Part shown: positions 51,898 to 60,410 of the stretch, piece after piece
How the letters are laid out: every line of letters starts with the position of its first letter
Position numbering within the stretch: position 1 is the stretch's first letter
The notes under the pieces: generated by a model
The model's input: the letters and a program-made list of their open reading frames with translations, nothing else
Databases searched by the model: none
What the model was told of the DNA's origin: nothing
Translations under genes and position numbers: made by a program
Source of the DNA: Virgibacillus natechei
Lineage (GTDB): Bacteria; Bacillota; Bacilli; Bacillales; Amphibacillaceae
Direction of reading: 5' to 3'
Assembly: GCF_026013645.1 (NCBI RefSeq)
Contig: NZ_CP110224.1
Location: 1,488,001-1,552,000 of the forward strand
DNA length: 64,000 nucleotides

Positions 51898-53848
51898 TTT
51901 TCTGCTGTTGTCTAGCCTTCGTCCAGTTAATTAGTCCACCGTGTAAAACAATATCTTTTTGACGAGGAGTGAGGTTGTGCTCAACTTTAATTTCTTCTTG
52001 CTTATCCTGTAGTTTGGCGGTTAGAGAATCGCCTTGCTGTAATTGGTTTCGGAGATCATTGAATGCAAGGACTTCGCCTTCTTTCAACTTATCGTAATCC
52101 TCTTCATTTGCAAATGTAAGAGGTAATATACCAAAGTTGATGAGATTTTGCCAATGAATCCGAGCAAAGTCTTTTACTAAAACAGCATGTAACCCTAGGT
52201 ATTTAGGTGCTAGGGCAGCATGTTCACGACTGGATCCTTGACCGTAGTTGAACCCGCCTACTATAGCATGACCGCCTTTTTCCTTGGTGTTTAAACCACG
52301 TTCAACATATGTTGAATCAACAGCTTCAAAGGTGAATTTGCTGATTTCTGGGAGGTTACTTCTAAATGGAAGTACACGCGCTCCACCTGCAAGTATTTCA
52401 TCTGTGGAGACGTTATCACCTACTTTTAATAATACAGGAATTTCTAATGTATCAGGTAATTCACCCATTTCTGGAATGGATACTATATTTGATCCTTTTA
52501 TTAATTCTACTTGTTTGGCCTCTTCATAAGGTAGCGGTGCATCTAGTAGATCATCATCTGCATTGGTATTCTTTACATCCTTTATTTTCGGATATGGGAT
52601 ATCGAGCTTTCTTGGATCCGTGATTTTACCTGTTAGGGCAGAAGCGGCAGCCACTTCAGTGCCACTTAGAAAGACGCTGTCCTCTTTTGTTCCTGACCTT
52701 CCAGGAAAGTTTCTAGGAGTTGTTCTGAGGCTGTTTCTTCCTGTTGCAGGTGCCTGCCCCATTCCAATACATCCGTTACAACCTGCCTGATGCAATCTTC
52801 CTCCGGCCTGTAGGAGACTTGCAATATGCATTTCTTTTACCAAGTTTGTTAACATTTGACGGGATGTCGGATTAACATCAAATGAGAGTCCTGGTGCAAT
52901 TGTTTTGTCTTTTACAATCTCAGCTGCTATTGCGAAATCCTTGTAACCAGGGTTGGCGGATGAACCTATATAGGATTGATAGATTGGAGTTCCTTCCACC
53001 TCACTGATGGGAACGACATTTCCTGGGCTGGATGGTTTAGCAACTAGTGGTTCTAGCTCAGAAAGGTTAATTTCATCATGGAGATCGTAGGTTGCATCTT
53101 TGTCAGCGACAAGTTCCACCCAGTCGTCTGCACGATTTTGCTGTGTTAAAAAATTCTTAATTTCTTTATCAGACGGGAAGACAGTTGTAGTTGCGCCAAG
53201 TTCAGCCCCCATATTAGCGATAACATGCCGATCCATGGCCGATAGATTATCAAGTCCTGGGCCATAATATTCAATTACTTTTCCTACACCGCCTTTCACA
53301 TCATAACGGCGCAGCAATTCCAGGATTACATCTTTAGCACTTACCCAGTCTGGCAGTTCACCGGTTAATTTAACACCAAACACTTGCGGCATTGTGATAT
53401 AAATAGGTTCGCCTGCTATTGCCATCGCAACATCAATACCACCAGCGCCCATTGCAAACATGCCCATGGATCCATTTGCAGGTGTATGACTATCAGAACC
53501 TAGAAGTGTTTTACCAGGTTTGGCTAACCGCTGCATGTGAACAGGATGACTAACTCCATTTCCGGGTCTACTATAATGGAGTCCGAATCGTTTGGCAGAG
53601 CTTTCCAGAAATAAGTGATCATCTGGGTTTTTACTGTCGACTTGTATTAAATTATGATCAACATATTGAGCTGAAGCTTCTGTTTTTGCATAATCCAATC
53701 CCATAGCTTCCAGTTCCAACATAACCATTGTCCCAGTTGCATCTTGTGTTAACGTCTGGTCAATTTTTAAGCTGATTTCCTCACCAGGTTCTATTTTTCC
53801 AGATACAAGGTGATCTTTTATAAGTTTTTGTGTAACATTTAAGGCCAT
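51893..53848 (-). CDS. Aconitate hydratase, Aquifex/putative type
   Basis: Aconitase-superfamily enzyme of about 651 residues, the size of the TIGR01342 'putative aconitate hydratase, Aquifex type', shorter than AcnA/CitB. 'LLGSDSHTPANGSMGMFAMG' and 'FPGRSGTKEDSVFL' are active-site blocks, and the C-terminal swivel domain has 'VGGFNYGQGSSREHAALAPK'. Two cluster ligands are in 'GCNGCIGMG' (Cys357, Cys360), but the third position, usually in 'IGSCTN', is 'YIGSSANPG'. It could isomerise citrate or a homologue. ATG 53848 (AAAGGGAGGATATTT) is chosen over 53866. Confidence 0.85.
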   Translation of the reverse strand: MALNVTQKLIKDHLVSGKIEPGEEISLKIDQTLTQDATGTMVMLELEAMGLDYAKTEASAQYVDHNLIQVDSKNPDDHLFLESSAKRFGLHYSRPGNGVSHPVHMQRLAKPGKTLLGSDSHTPANGSMGMFAMGAGGIDVAMAIAGEPIYITMPQVFGVKLTGELPDWVSAKDVILELLRRYDVKGGVGKVIEYYGPGLDNLSAMDRHVIANMGAELGATTTVFPSDKEIKNFLTQQNRADDWVELVADKDATYDLHDEINLSELEPLVAKPSSPGNVVPISEVEGTPIYQSYIGSSANPGYKDFAIAAEIVKDKTIAPGLSFDVNPTSRQMLTNLVKEMHIASLLQAGGRLHQAGCNGCIGMGQAPATGRNSLRTTPRNFPGRSGTKEDSVFLSGTEVAAASALTGKITDPRKLDIPYPKIKDVKNTNADDDLLDAPLPYEEAKQVELIKGSNIVSIPEMGELPDTLEIPVLLKVGDNVSTDEILAGGARVLPFRSNLPEISKFTFEAVDSTYVERGLNTKEKGGHAIVGGFNYGQGSSREHAALAPKYLGLHAVLVKDFARIHWQNLINFGILPLTFANEEDYDKLKEGEVLAFNDLRNQLQQGDSLTAKLQDKQEEIKVEHNLTPRQKDIVLHGGLINWTKARQQQKN

Positions 53849-53952
53849 AAATATCCTCCCTTTCATTAAAGTCCTACTTATAGTTTACCTCAGACTTAGA
53901 CAAATAAAACAATTTATTTACAGTTAGTAAAAGTGTCATCATTTAAGAGTAT

Positions 53953-53995
53953 TAAAAAACGAACTGTATGTTCAGATGGACAATACAGTTCGAAT
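53953..53995 (-). terminator. Terminator of yceI
   Basis: CGAACTGTAT pairs with ATACAGTTCG; on the minus strand TTTTTTAATA follows. Confidence 0.75.
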
Positions 53996-54032
53996 ATTTC
54001 AATGGGTATGACTGTGAATGAAGCTTCACTTT

Positions 54033-54569
54033 TTACGCTTCTTTGTGTGCTTCGATCTCAACGTGAACTTTAACATCATCTCCAACTAGTACGCCACCAG
54101 TTTCAACTGCAGCATTCCAAGTTAGGCCGAACTCTTTACGGCTGATTGTAGTTTCGCCGCTAAATCCAGCAACTGTATTACCACTCATTGGATCTTTGCT
54201 TTGACCTTCAAATGCGATATCAAATGTAACTGGTTTTGTCGTACCAAGCACCGTAAGATCTCCTGTAACATCATAATTATTGCCTGACTTTTTCTTAATA
54301 TCTGTAGCAACAAACGTGATATTAGGATGATTTTCAACATCAAAGAAGTCTGCTGAACGTAAGTGCTCATCGCGACCTTCCTGACGAGTGTTAATGCTGC
54401 CTGTATCAATTTTGATTTCAAGTTTTGAGTTTGTTAAGTCATCAACATCTGCTTCAATTGTAGCGCTAAAGTTATCAAATGTCCCTTTCGCTTTTGAAAT
54501 CATCATGTGTTTTACTGAAAATCCGATCTCACTATGAGCTGTGTCTAAATTCCATACTGTTTTCCCCAT
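54033..54569 (-). CDS. yceI: YceI family lipid/isoprenoid-binding protein
   Basis: A 178-residue lipocalin-like protein of the YceI family. 'TVWNLDTAHSEIGFSVKHMM', 'TGSINTRQEGRDEHLRSADF' and 'VTGDLTVLGTTKPVTFDIAF' are the conserved blocks. Family members bind polyisoprenoids and some are stress-induced. No signal peptide, so it is cytoplasmic here. ATG 54569 has TTGGAGGGATTTATA upstream. A clear promoter and an inverted-repeat operator lie before it. Confidence 0.9.
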   Translation of the reverse strand: MGKTVWNLDTAHSEIGFSVKHMMISKAKGTFDNFSATIEADVDDLTNSKLEIKIDTGSINTRQEGRDEHLRSADFFDVENHPNITFVATDIKKKSGNNYDVTGDLTVLGTTKPVTFDIAFEGQSKDPMSGNTVAGFSGETTISRKEFGLTWNAAVETGGVLVGDDVKVHVEIEAHKEA

Positions 54570-54592
54570 TATAAATCCCTCCAAAATAATAT

Positions 54593-54608
54593 GTAACACG
54601 TTGGTTAC
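54593..54608. promoter_or_regulatory. GTAAC-N6-GTTAC operator candidate of yceI
   Basis: Perfect inverted repeat GTAACACGTTGGTTAC, just downstream of the -10 of the yceI promoter. More GTTACA/TGTAAC half-sites lie at 54632 and 54655. The arrangement suits a MarR/HxlR-type redox repressor, which is inference. Confidence 0.5.
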
Positions 54609-54623
54609 TTTATGTCACCACCT

Positions 54624-54652
54624 AGTATATAGTTACAAACTAATAATGTCAA
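54624..54652 (-). promoter_or_regulatory. Sigma-A promoter of yceI
   Basis: On the minus strand TTGACA (54652-54647), a 17-base spacer and TATACT (54629-54624). Confidence 0.7.
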
Positions 54653-54756
54653 GGTGTAACATTGAAAAAGTTATTCATTTGTAACGATACCCTTCCTGGA
54701 CTAAACTAAACTACATATGAAGTGGATTTATAATAAATTTGCTACGTGCTTGACAT

Positions 54757-54921
54757 GCAGATCGGAAACAAATATGGGTTCGCTTCACGGAGCCACCATT
54801 TCCCGTGAAGGCTGTTTTCTAATAGATTTTTTTGACACAAAATCTATAGAATCCGACGCCAGAATGAATTTTTTTCATACAAAAGTATAAACTTTCTTAT
54901 CTGCACAAGTGCTGGTGATTG
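54757..54921. repeat. Dispersed hairpin-forming intergenic repeat, copy 5
   Basis: GCAGATCGGAAACAAATATGG, then CGCTTCACGG, GAGCCACCATTTCCCGTGAA and TTTTCTAATAG. TTCACGG/CCGTGAA pair. A second module, CTTTCTTATCTGCA, is at 54893-54906. The first part aligns with copy 4. No gene in this 300-base interval. Confidence 0.5.
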
Positions 54922-54962
54922 TAAAGGGGGAGTAAGTCCTATTAAAAAGGGAGGGAATACCA

Positions 54963-55877
54963 GTGATAAAGTCGGAAGGGAAATCCAGGTTGTATTTGGC
55001 TGGGTGGATTGTAGGATTTATATTACTTATTTGGACTAGCATATATTTTTATCCAGTTGAGATAACGACTGGACTTGATGAATTTGATAGGGATAGCCCA
55101 CTAGTAATTGCGCATGGGGTGGAAATCACTTAGCACCATCAAATACAATAGAGGCTTTTACAAATGCTTATGAGCTAGAGGTGGATGTCATTGAATACGA
55201 CATACATATGACAAAAGATGGTCATTTAGTATCCATTCACGATCCTACAGTTGATCGTACAACTGATGGTGAAGGAAGGGTCAATGATATGACATTAGAG
55301 GAAGTGCAAGCGTTGGATGCAGCCAACTCGTTTCAAGATTTAGACGGTGAATATAGTTATAGAGATCTTGGAGTTACGATTCCAACAGTGGATGAGATTT
55401 TTCAAGCAGTACCTGACCTTGAGATGTTATGGACAATTGAAATTAAAGATACGAATAAAGCGGAATGGTATCAACATATTAGTGAGAAATTGTGGGCAAC
55501 CATTCAACAATATGGCCTAGAAGAACGAGTTATCATTGCAGCATTTGATCAAACGATTATTGATCACGTTATAGAAGTTTCTAACGGAGAGGCGCTAGTC
55601 AGTGGAGGACGCCAAGAAATAACCAAGTTCGTTGTGCTTCATAAGTTATTCTTAAATGGGTTATATCGTCAAAAAGTAGATGTGCTTCAAATGCCAACAT
55701 GAAGAAGGAATTATTAATTTGAAAGATCGTAAATTAATCGAAGGTGCCCAGCGAAGAGAAATAGACGTTCATTATTGGACGATTAACGACCAGGAAACGA
55801 TGGAAGAATTAATTAAGTTAGGTGTAGATGGTATTATGACAGACCGCCCAGACCTTATGCAGGAATTATTAGAATGA
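54963..55877 (+). pseudogene. Glycerophosphodiester phosphodiesterase with two frameshifts
   Basis: GTG 54963 (AAAGGGAGGG upstream) begins a protein with one N-terminal transmembrane helix ('LAGWIVGFILLIWTSIYFYP') and a GDPD domain. At about 55115 one base is missing in 'IAHRGGNHLAPSNT' (the catalytic HRG), shifting the frame; the domain continues 'EYDIHMTKDGHLVSIHDPTV', 'EMLWTIEIKD'. A second shift at about 55702 breaks 'MPT-HEEGIINL', and the end 'WTINDQETMEELIKLGVDGI' is in the third frame. GDPD enzymes split glycerophosphodiesters to glycerol 3-phosphate. As it stands it is broken. Confidence 0.85.
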
Positions 55878-55982
55878 AAACCAGTTATGCTCGAGAAAAA
55901 ATGTTTTTATGATGTAAATATTCTTATTTTTCGTTATAATAGGAATACAGAGTAATTTGATTAAAAATAAGGGAGCGATTCG

Positions 55983-57770
55983 ATGCAACAACAAACATAT
56001 AGTCCAACATGGGATTTGGACGTGATTTTTCAGGGTGGAAGCGAATCAGAGGAGTTTCATACATATGTAAAGAACGTACAAATTGAAATGAAAGAGCTTG
56101 AAGAAAAGGTGAAGACTTTCACACCATCAGAGATAGGGGGGACTAGCGAAAGTTTAGTTAAGCTTGTGAAGCAGCTTGAAAGCACGATGAAAAAGTTGCG
56201 TGAAGCTTCTGCTTTTGTCAGTTGTTTAAGCGCGGAAAATGTAAAGGACGAAAAAGCGAGTTTATTAGTAGGAAAGCGCAGTGAATTACAGGCTGAAATG
56301 GGAGCAATACGTACAAATTTTCAACAAAAGTTAGCCTCTATAGACGATGCCACATGGAAAAGGATTTTAAAACAACCAGAATTGACACAATTGGATTTTG
56401 TTCTAAATGAAATTAGGGATAAAGCTAAGAAGCAGTTACCAGTAGATCAAGAAGTGTTAATCAATGATTTGGCTGTTGATGGCTATCATGCATGGGGTCA
56501 GATGTACAATACAATTGTAGGAAATATGAGTGTTGAGATTGAAGAGGACGGGGAAGTTCATTCTTATTCAGTCGGGCAAGCCTCCAATAAATTAAGCAAC
56601 CCTGACCGGTCTGTACGTAAGCATGTATTCGAGCAATTGGATAAAGCTTGGACAGGGAAGGCAGACTTATTTGGTCAGACGTTAAATCATTTGGCTGGTT
56701 TTCGCTTACAAACCTATAAACATCGCAACTGGGAATCTGTATTAAAAGAACCGTTAGCGATCAACAGAATGAAGAAAGAAACGCTAGATGCAATGTGGAC
56801 GGCAATTATACATAATAAAACGCATTTCGTTAACTATTTGCAAAAGAAAGCAGATTTATTAGGGGTGGAAAAATTAAGTATCTATGATATTGGAGCACCC
56901 TTAACAGATTCAGTGAAAACATCAAGTTATACAGAAGGTGCCGAATTCATTATTGATCATTTTCGTGAATTTAGTCCGAAAATGGCTGACTTCGCAAAAA
57001 TGGCCTTTGATAATCGCTGGATTGAAGCAGAGGATCGGGCAGGAAAACGACCAGGCGGGTTTTGTACAAGCTTTCCAGACAGTGAGCAAACCCGGATATT
57101 TATGACCTACTCAGGTACATCATCCAATATAGCTACACTGGCACATGAACTTGGTCATGCTTACCATCAGCATGTGATGAATGACGTGAATGGATTGAAT
57201 CAGGGATATGCGATGAATGTTGCTGAAACAGCCTCAACATTTGCAGAAATGATCGTTGCTGACGCCTCTGTGAAAAATGCGCAAAATAAAGAGGAGAAAC
57301 GAGCACTGCTGGAAGATAAAATTAAACGAAGTGTTGCATTTTTTATGAATATCCATTCCCGGTTTATTTTTGAAAATCGTTTTTATGAAGAAAGAAAGCA
57401 GGGGTTGGTTTCTGTTAAACGGTTAAATGAATTGATGGTAGAGGCTCAGAAGGAAGCGTATAATGATTCACTTGAGGAGTATGATCCAAATTTTTGGTCG
57501 TCCAAGTTGCATTTTCATATAACAGGCGTACCATTTTATAATTTTCCATATACATTTGGATACTTATTCAGCCTTGGTATCTATGCCCATGCAAAGGAAA
57601 AAGGTGGCGACTTTGAGGATGATTATATTGCATTATTGCGTGATACAGGCAGCATGAACGTAGAAGGTCTGGCAGAAAAACATTTGAATGTAGACTTAAC
57701 AAGTACAGCATTCTGGGAGAGTGCTATCCAGCTCTGTGTAAAGGATGTAGAAGCCTTTATGGAACTATAG
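55983..57770 (+). CDS. pepF: Oligoendopeptidase F (M3 family)
   Basis: Zinc metallopeptidase that degrades peptides in the cytoplasm. 595 residues. The zinc site is 'LAHELGHAYHQ' (His388, Glu389, His392) with the downstream Glu in 'MNVAETASTFAE'. 'FMTYSGTSSNIATLAHELGH' and 'GGFCTSFPDSEQTRIFMTY' are the M3B family context. GGGAGCGATTCG precedes the ATG. No terminator was seen before the TPP riboswitch that follows. Confidence 0.94.
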   Translation: MQQQTYSPTWDLDVIFQGGSESEEFHTYVKNVQIEMKELEEKVKTFTPSEIGGTSESLVKLVKQLESTMKKLREASAFVSCLSAENVKDEKASLLVGKRSELQAEMGAIRTNFQQKLASIDDATWKRILKQPELTQLDFVLNEIRDKAKKQLPVDQEVLINDLAVDGYHAWGQMYNTIVGNMSVEIEEDGEVHSYSVGQASNKLSNPDRSVRKHVFEQLDKAWTGKADLFGQTLNHLAGFRLQTYKHRNWESVLKEPLAINRMKKETLDAMWTAIIHNKTHFVNYLQKKADLLGVEKLSIYDIGAPLTDSVKTSSYTEGAEFIIDHFREFSPKMADFAKMAFDNRWIEAEDRAGKRPGGFCTSFPDSEQTRIFMTYSGTSSNIATLAHELGHAYHQHVMNDVNGLNQGYAMNVAETASTFAEMIVADASVKNAQNKEEKRALLEDKIKRSVAFFMNIHSRFIFENRFYEERKQGLVSVKRLNELMVEAQKEAYNDSLEEYDPNFWSSKLHFHITGVPFYNFPYTFGYLFSLGIYAHAKEKGGDFEDDYIALLRDTGSMNVEGLAEKHLNVDLTSTAFWESAIQLCVKDVEAFMEL

Positions 57771-57858
57771 AACGCTGCATTAAGGATAATTGTTCATTAT
57801 TATTGTAATAATTTGATAAGTAAGATACAATACATGTAATAAAAAAGTAAATAAAAGC

Positions 57859-57943
57859 CTACAGGGGGAGCCATTTGGCTGAGAGTGAACGGTTGTTCTG
57901 ACCCTTTGAACCTGTTAGTTAGTACTAGCGTAGGGATGGCGGT
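57859..57943 (+). ncRNA. TPP (THI-box) riboswitch
   Basis: The conserved parts are present in order: GGGGGAGCC, GGCTGAGAGTGA, GACCCTTTGAACCTG, TTAGTACTAGCGTAGGGA. It binds thiamine pyrophosphate and lies about 105 bases before thiT. Confidence 0.95.
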
Positions 57944-57993
57944 TTTTTGATGGAATAAAAAAGTAATGTGAGCGGATTCCCCATCAGGAATTA

Positions 57994-58040
57994 CCCCCCC
58001 TTGGCATTGCTTTTTTTGTACTACTTTAATAAGGGGGGAG
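57994..58040 (+). promoter_or_regulatory. SD-sequestering hairpin of thiT
   Basis: CCCCCCCTT (57994-58002) is complementary to AAGGGGGG (58031-58038), the thiT ribosome-binding site. This gives the riboswitch a translational output. Confidence 0.55.
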
Positions 58041-58048
58041 AAGTTTAT

Positions 58049-58621
58049 ATGAGTTCTAGAAAAATATTATTTTTAATCGAGGTAGCCATTTTTACAGCAT
58101 TAGCCCTATTATTGGACATTATTCCATTTCTCTCGTTTAAAATCTGGGCTATGGGTGGTTCGATTTCATTTGCGATGATACCAATATTCATTATCGCGTT
58201 CCGTTGGGGCATTAAAGGCGGATTGCTTTCCGGTTTCTTGTGGGGAGTATTGCAGGTTGCTGTCGGAAACGCCTATATTTTACATCCAATTCAAGGCTTG
58301 ATTGAATATGGGCTTGCCTTTACGGTGTTAGGTTTTGCAGGGGTATTTGCAAAACAAATACAGAAGGGCGTAAAAGAAGGAACAATAAAAACATACCTTT
58401 CTTACATTGCTTTAGGAGTGCTTCTAGGGACCAGTCTACGCTTTATTGCACATTATTTTGCGGGTATTGTGTTTTTTGAATCGGCAATTGAAGGGCAACC
58501 AGTCTGGATCTACTCGTTAGTCTATAATAGTTCTTATATGGTTCCTTCATTTATAATATGTTCATTAATCGTGTTCTTCTTGTTCCATAAGCAGCCAAAA
58601 ACGTTACTGAACAGCGCATAA
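58049..58621 (+). CDS. thiT: Thiamine transporter S component ThiT
   Basis: Membrane substrate-binding subunit of an energy-coupling-factor importer for thiamine. 190 residues, six hydrophobic helices. 'FLIEVAIFTALALLLDIIPF' at the start, 'GGSISFAMIPIFIIAFRWG' and 'GNAYILHPIQGLIEYGLAF' are typical ThiT, including the aromatic and Glu thiamine contacts. ATG 58049 follows AAGGGGGGAG. It relies on an EcfAA'T module encoded elsewhere. Controlled by the TPP riboswitch. Confidence 0.93.
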   Translation: MSSRKILFLIEVAIFTALALLLDIIPFLSFKIWAMGGSISFAMIPIFIIAFRWGIKGGLLSGFLWGVLQVAVGNAYILHPIQGLIEYGLAFTVLGFAGVFAKQIQKGVKEGTIKTYLSYIALGVLLGTSLRFIAHYFAGIVFFESAIEGQPVWIYSLVYNSSYMVPSFIICSLIVFFLFHKQPKTLLNSA

Positions 58622-58647
58622 AATAAAATTATTATCTGCTCACATTA

Positions 58648-58682
58648 AGATAACCTCTTCTTTCTAGAGGTTATTTTTTTAT
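58648..58682 (+). terminator. Terminator of thiT
   Basis: ATAACCTCT pairs with AGAGGTTAT, followed by TTTTTTA. Confidence 0.8.
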
Positions 58683-58783
58683 GATAATGCGGGCTCCACA
58701 TGTTGAAATCCCTCTCTATTTGTAGCGACCTTATTTCATCATGCATAGGCTACAGTACAATTCGCTATGAGGGGGAGGTAATA

Positions 58784-60208
58784 ATGATGGATCTTAGTTT
58801 TGCACATTTGTTATATGGCTTATTTACACTTGTTATAATAGCTACCATGATTTTCAGATGGGGTATAGTACTGCCTTCGTTACTAGGCACATTTTTGATA
58901 GCTTGGGTATATAACGGGAGTCTAATTGAAGGATTTACAGCCATTTTTAATGCAAACCTTGTAGCTGCTCAAGAGCTTTTTAATATATTTCTAATCATAA
59001 CTTTTATGTTGGCACTTCTTCATTCCTTGCGTGATCTGGGTGCTGATCGTAAAATGATTCAGCCTATCCAGAAATTGATGATTAACGGTCATGTTTCTTA
59101 TTTTGTTCTTGTTGGCGTGACCTATGTTATTTCACTTTTTTTCTGGCCGACTCCAGCTGTACCTTTAATTTGTGCTCTACTTGTTCCCGCTGCAGTAAGA
59201 GCAGGTTTACCAGTAATGACAGCAGCAGTTGCTATCGCAATTGCTGGTCAGGGAATGGCTCTTTCTTCAGACTATATTGTTCAGGTAGCACCAAGTCTGT
59301 CAGCTACGGCTGCAGGTATTGACACTACTTTGGTTGCTGATAGATCATTCGTTTTGTCTTTAATAGCTGGTGGAAGTGCTATTCTTATAGCTTATTTCCT
59401 ATACCGGAAGTCAATTCGCCCTAAAGATGACGAAGTAAATGAAATTGAAATGCAGAATGTGCAAGCTACTACAGAAGCAACAAATAAAGCAAAAACTACA
59501 AATTTGACGATGTGGAGCAAGTTATTTGCTGTATTGGTCCCATTAACGTTATTGGGTGTTGTTATTTACATGGTTTATGAAAAGCTTTTCTCAGGAAGAA
59601 TGGGTGGACTTGAAGGGGGGGACGGTGCAGCATTTGTTGGAGGAGTTGCGGTTATATTATTATTGTTATCAACGGTAGCATTTGGACGTCAACATGCCCT
59701 TGATTATATATCTAACCATATTACTGAAGGTTTTGTATTTGCTTTTAAAGCAATGGGACCTGTTATTCCTATCGCGGGTTTTTTCTTCTTAGGCAGTGCG
59801 GATTTCTCCGCAGACATTTTAAGTTTGGACGAAAATCCGCCCGCATTATTGTTTGATCTTGTGGAATCTATTCAAACATACTTGCCTGAAAGTGCCATAT
59901 TAGCAGCTTTTAGTATATTAATCATCGGGATAATTACCGGTCTTGATGGTTCAGGCTTTTCAGGATTACCCCTTACAGGCGCATTAGCAGCCTCTCTACA
60001 AACTGGCTCTGTTGATACTGCAACACTGGCAGCGATTGGGCAACTGGGGTCTATTTGGACGGGAGGAGGAACACTTGTCGCATGGTCATCCTTGATTGCA
60101 ATTGCAGGTTTTTGTGGGGTTTCTGTGATGGACCTGGTTCGTAAAAACTTTATCCCTGTAATGGCTGGGTTATTGTTAGCTACGCTATTTGCTGTATTTC
60201 TTTTATAA
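58784..60208 (+). CDS. Polytopic membrane transporter, substrate unknown
   Basis: A 474-residue protein with about 11-12 hydrophobic helices. It has the two-fold organisation of ion-transporter (IT) superfamily carriers: a first conserved loop near 'WPTPAVPLICALLVPAAVRA' and 'SSDYIVQVAPSLSATAAG', and a second near 'ITGLDGSGFSGLPLTGALAA' and 'GSIWTGGGTLVAWSSLIAIA'. A hydrophilic link of about 30 residues ('KSIRPKDDEVNEIE') divides the halves. I cannot name the family with certainty. ATG 58784 or 58787 follows GGGGGAGG. Its neighbour is glutamate dehydrogenase, which might point to an organic acid. Confidence 0.75.
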   Translation: MMDLSFAHLLYGLFTLVIIATMIFRWGIVLPSLLGTFLIAWVYNGSLIEGFTAIFNANLVAAQELFNIFLIITFMLALLHSLRDLGADRKMIQPIQKLMINGHVSYFVLVGVTYVISLFFWPTPAVPLICALLVPAAVRAGLPVMTAAVAIAIAGQGMALSSDYIVQVAPSLSATAAGIDTTLVADRSFVLSLIAGGSAILIAYFLYRKSIRPKDDEVNEIEMQNVQATTEATNKAKTTNLTMWSKLFAVLVPLTLLGVVIYMVYEKLFSGRMGGLEGGDGAAFVGGVAVILLLLSTVAFGRQHALDYISNHITEGFVFAFKAMGPVIPIAGFFFLGSADFSADILSLDENPPALLFDLVESIQTYLPESAILAAFSILIIGIITGLDGSGFSGLPLTGALAASLQTGSVDTATLAAIGQLGSIWTGGGTLVAWSSLIAIAGFCGVSVMDLVRKNFIPVMAGLLLATLFAVFLL

Positions 60209-60239
60209 ACGAAGTGTTGGCTTTGTATATATTGTTGTT

Positions 60240-60286
60240 ATGCCCCACATCGTTGAGGAACCTCAACAATGTGGGTTTGTTCGCTG
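60240..60286 (+). terminator. Rho-independent terminator
   Basis: CCCACATCGTTGAGG pairs with CCTCAACAATGTGGG (one internal mismatch), then TTTGTT. Confidence 0.8.
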
Positions 60287-60410
60287 TTAGCTTTCTACTA
60301 AAAGCTGAATAAATCGTTTGCATTGGACATGGACTTTTCTTTTGATAGACTCTGGATAAATATGTAATACATTGGACAACATGAAAATAACACTATTCAG
60401 GAGGAATAAC

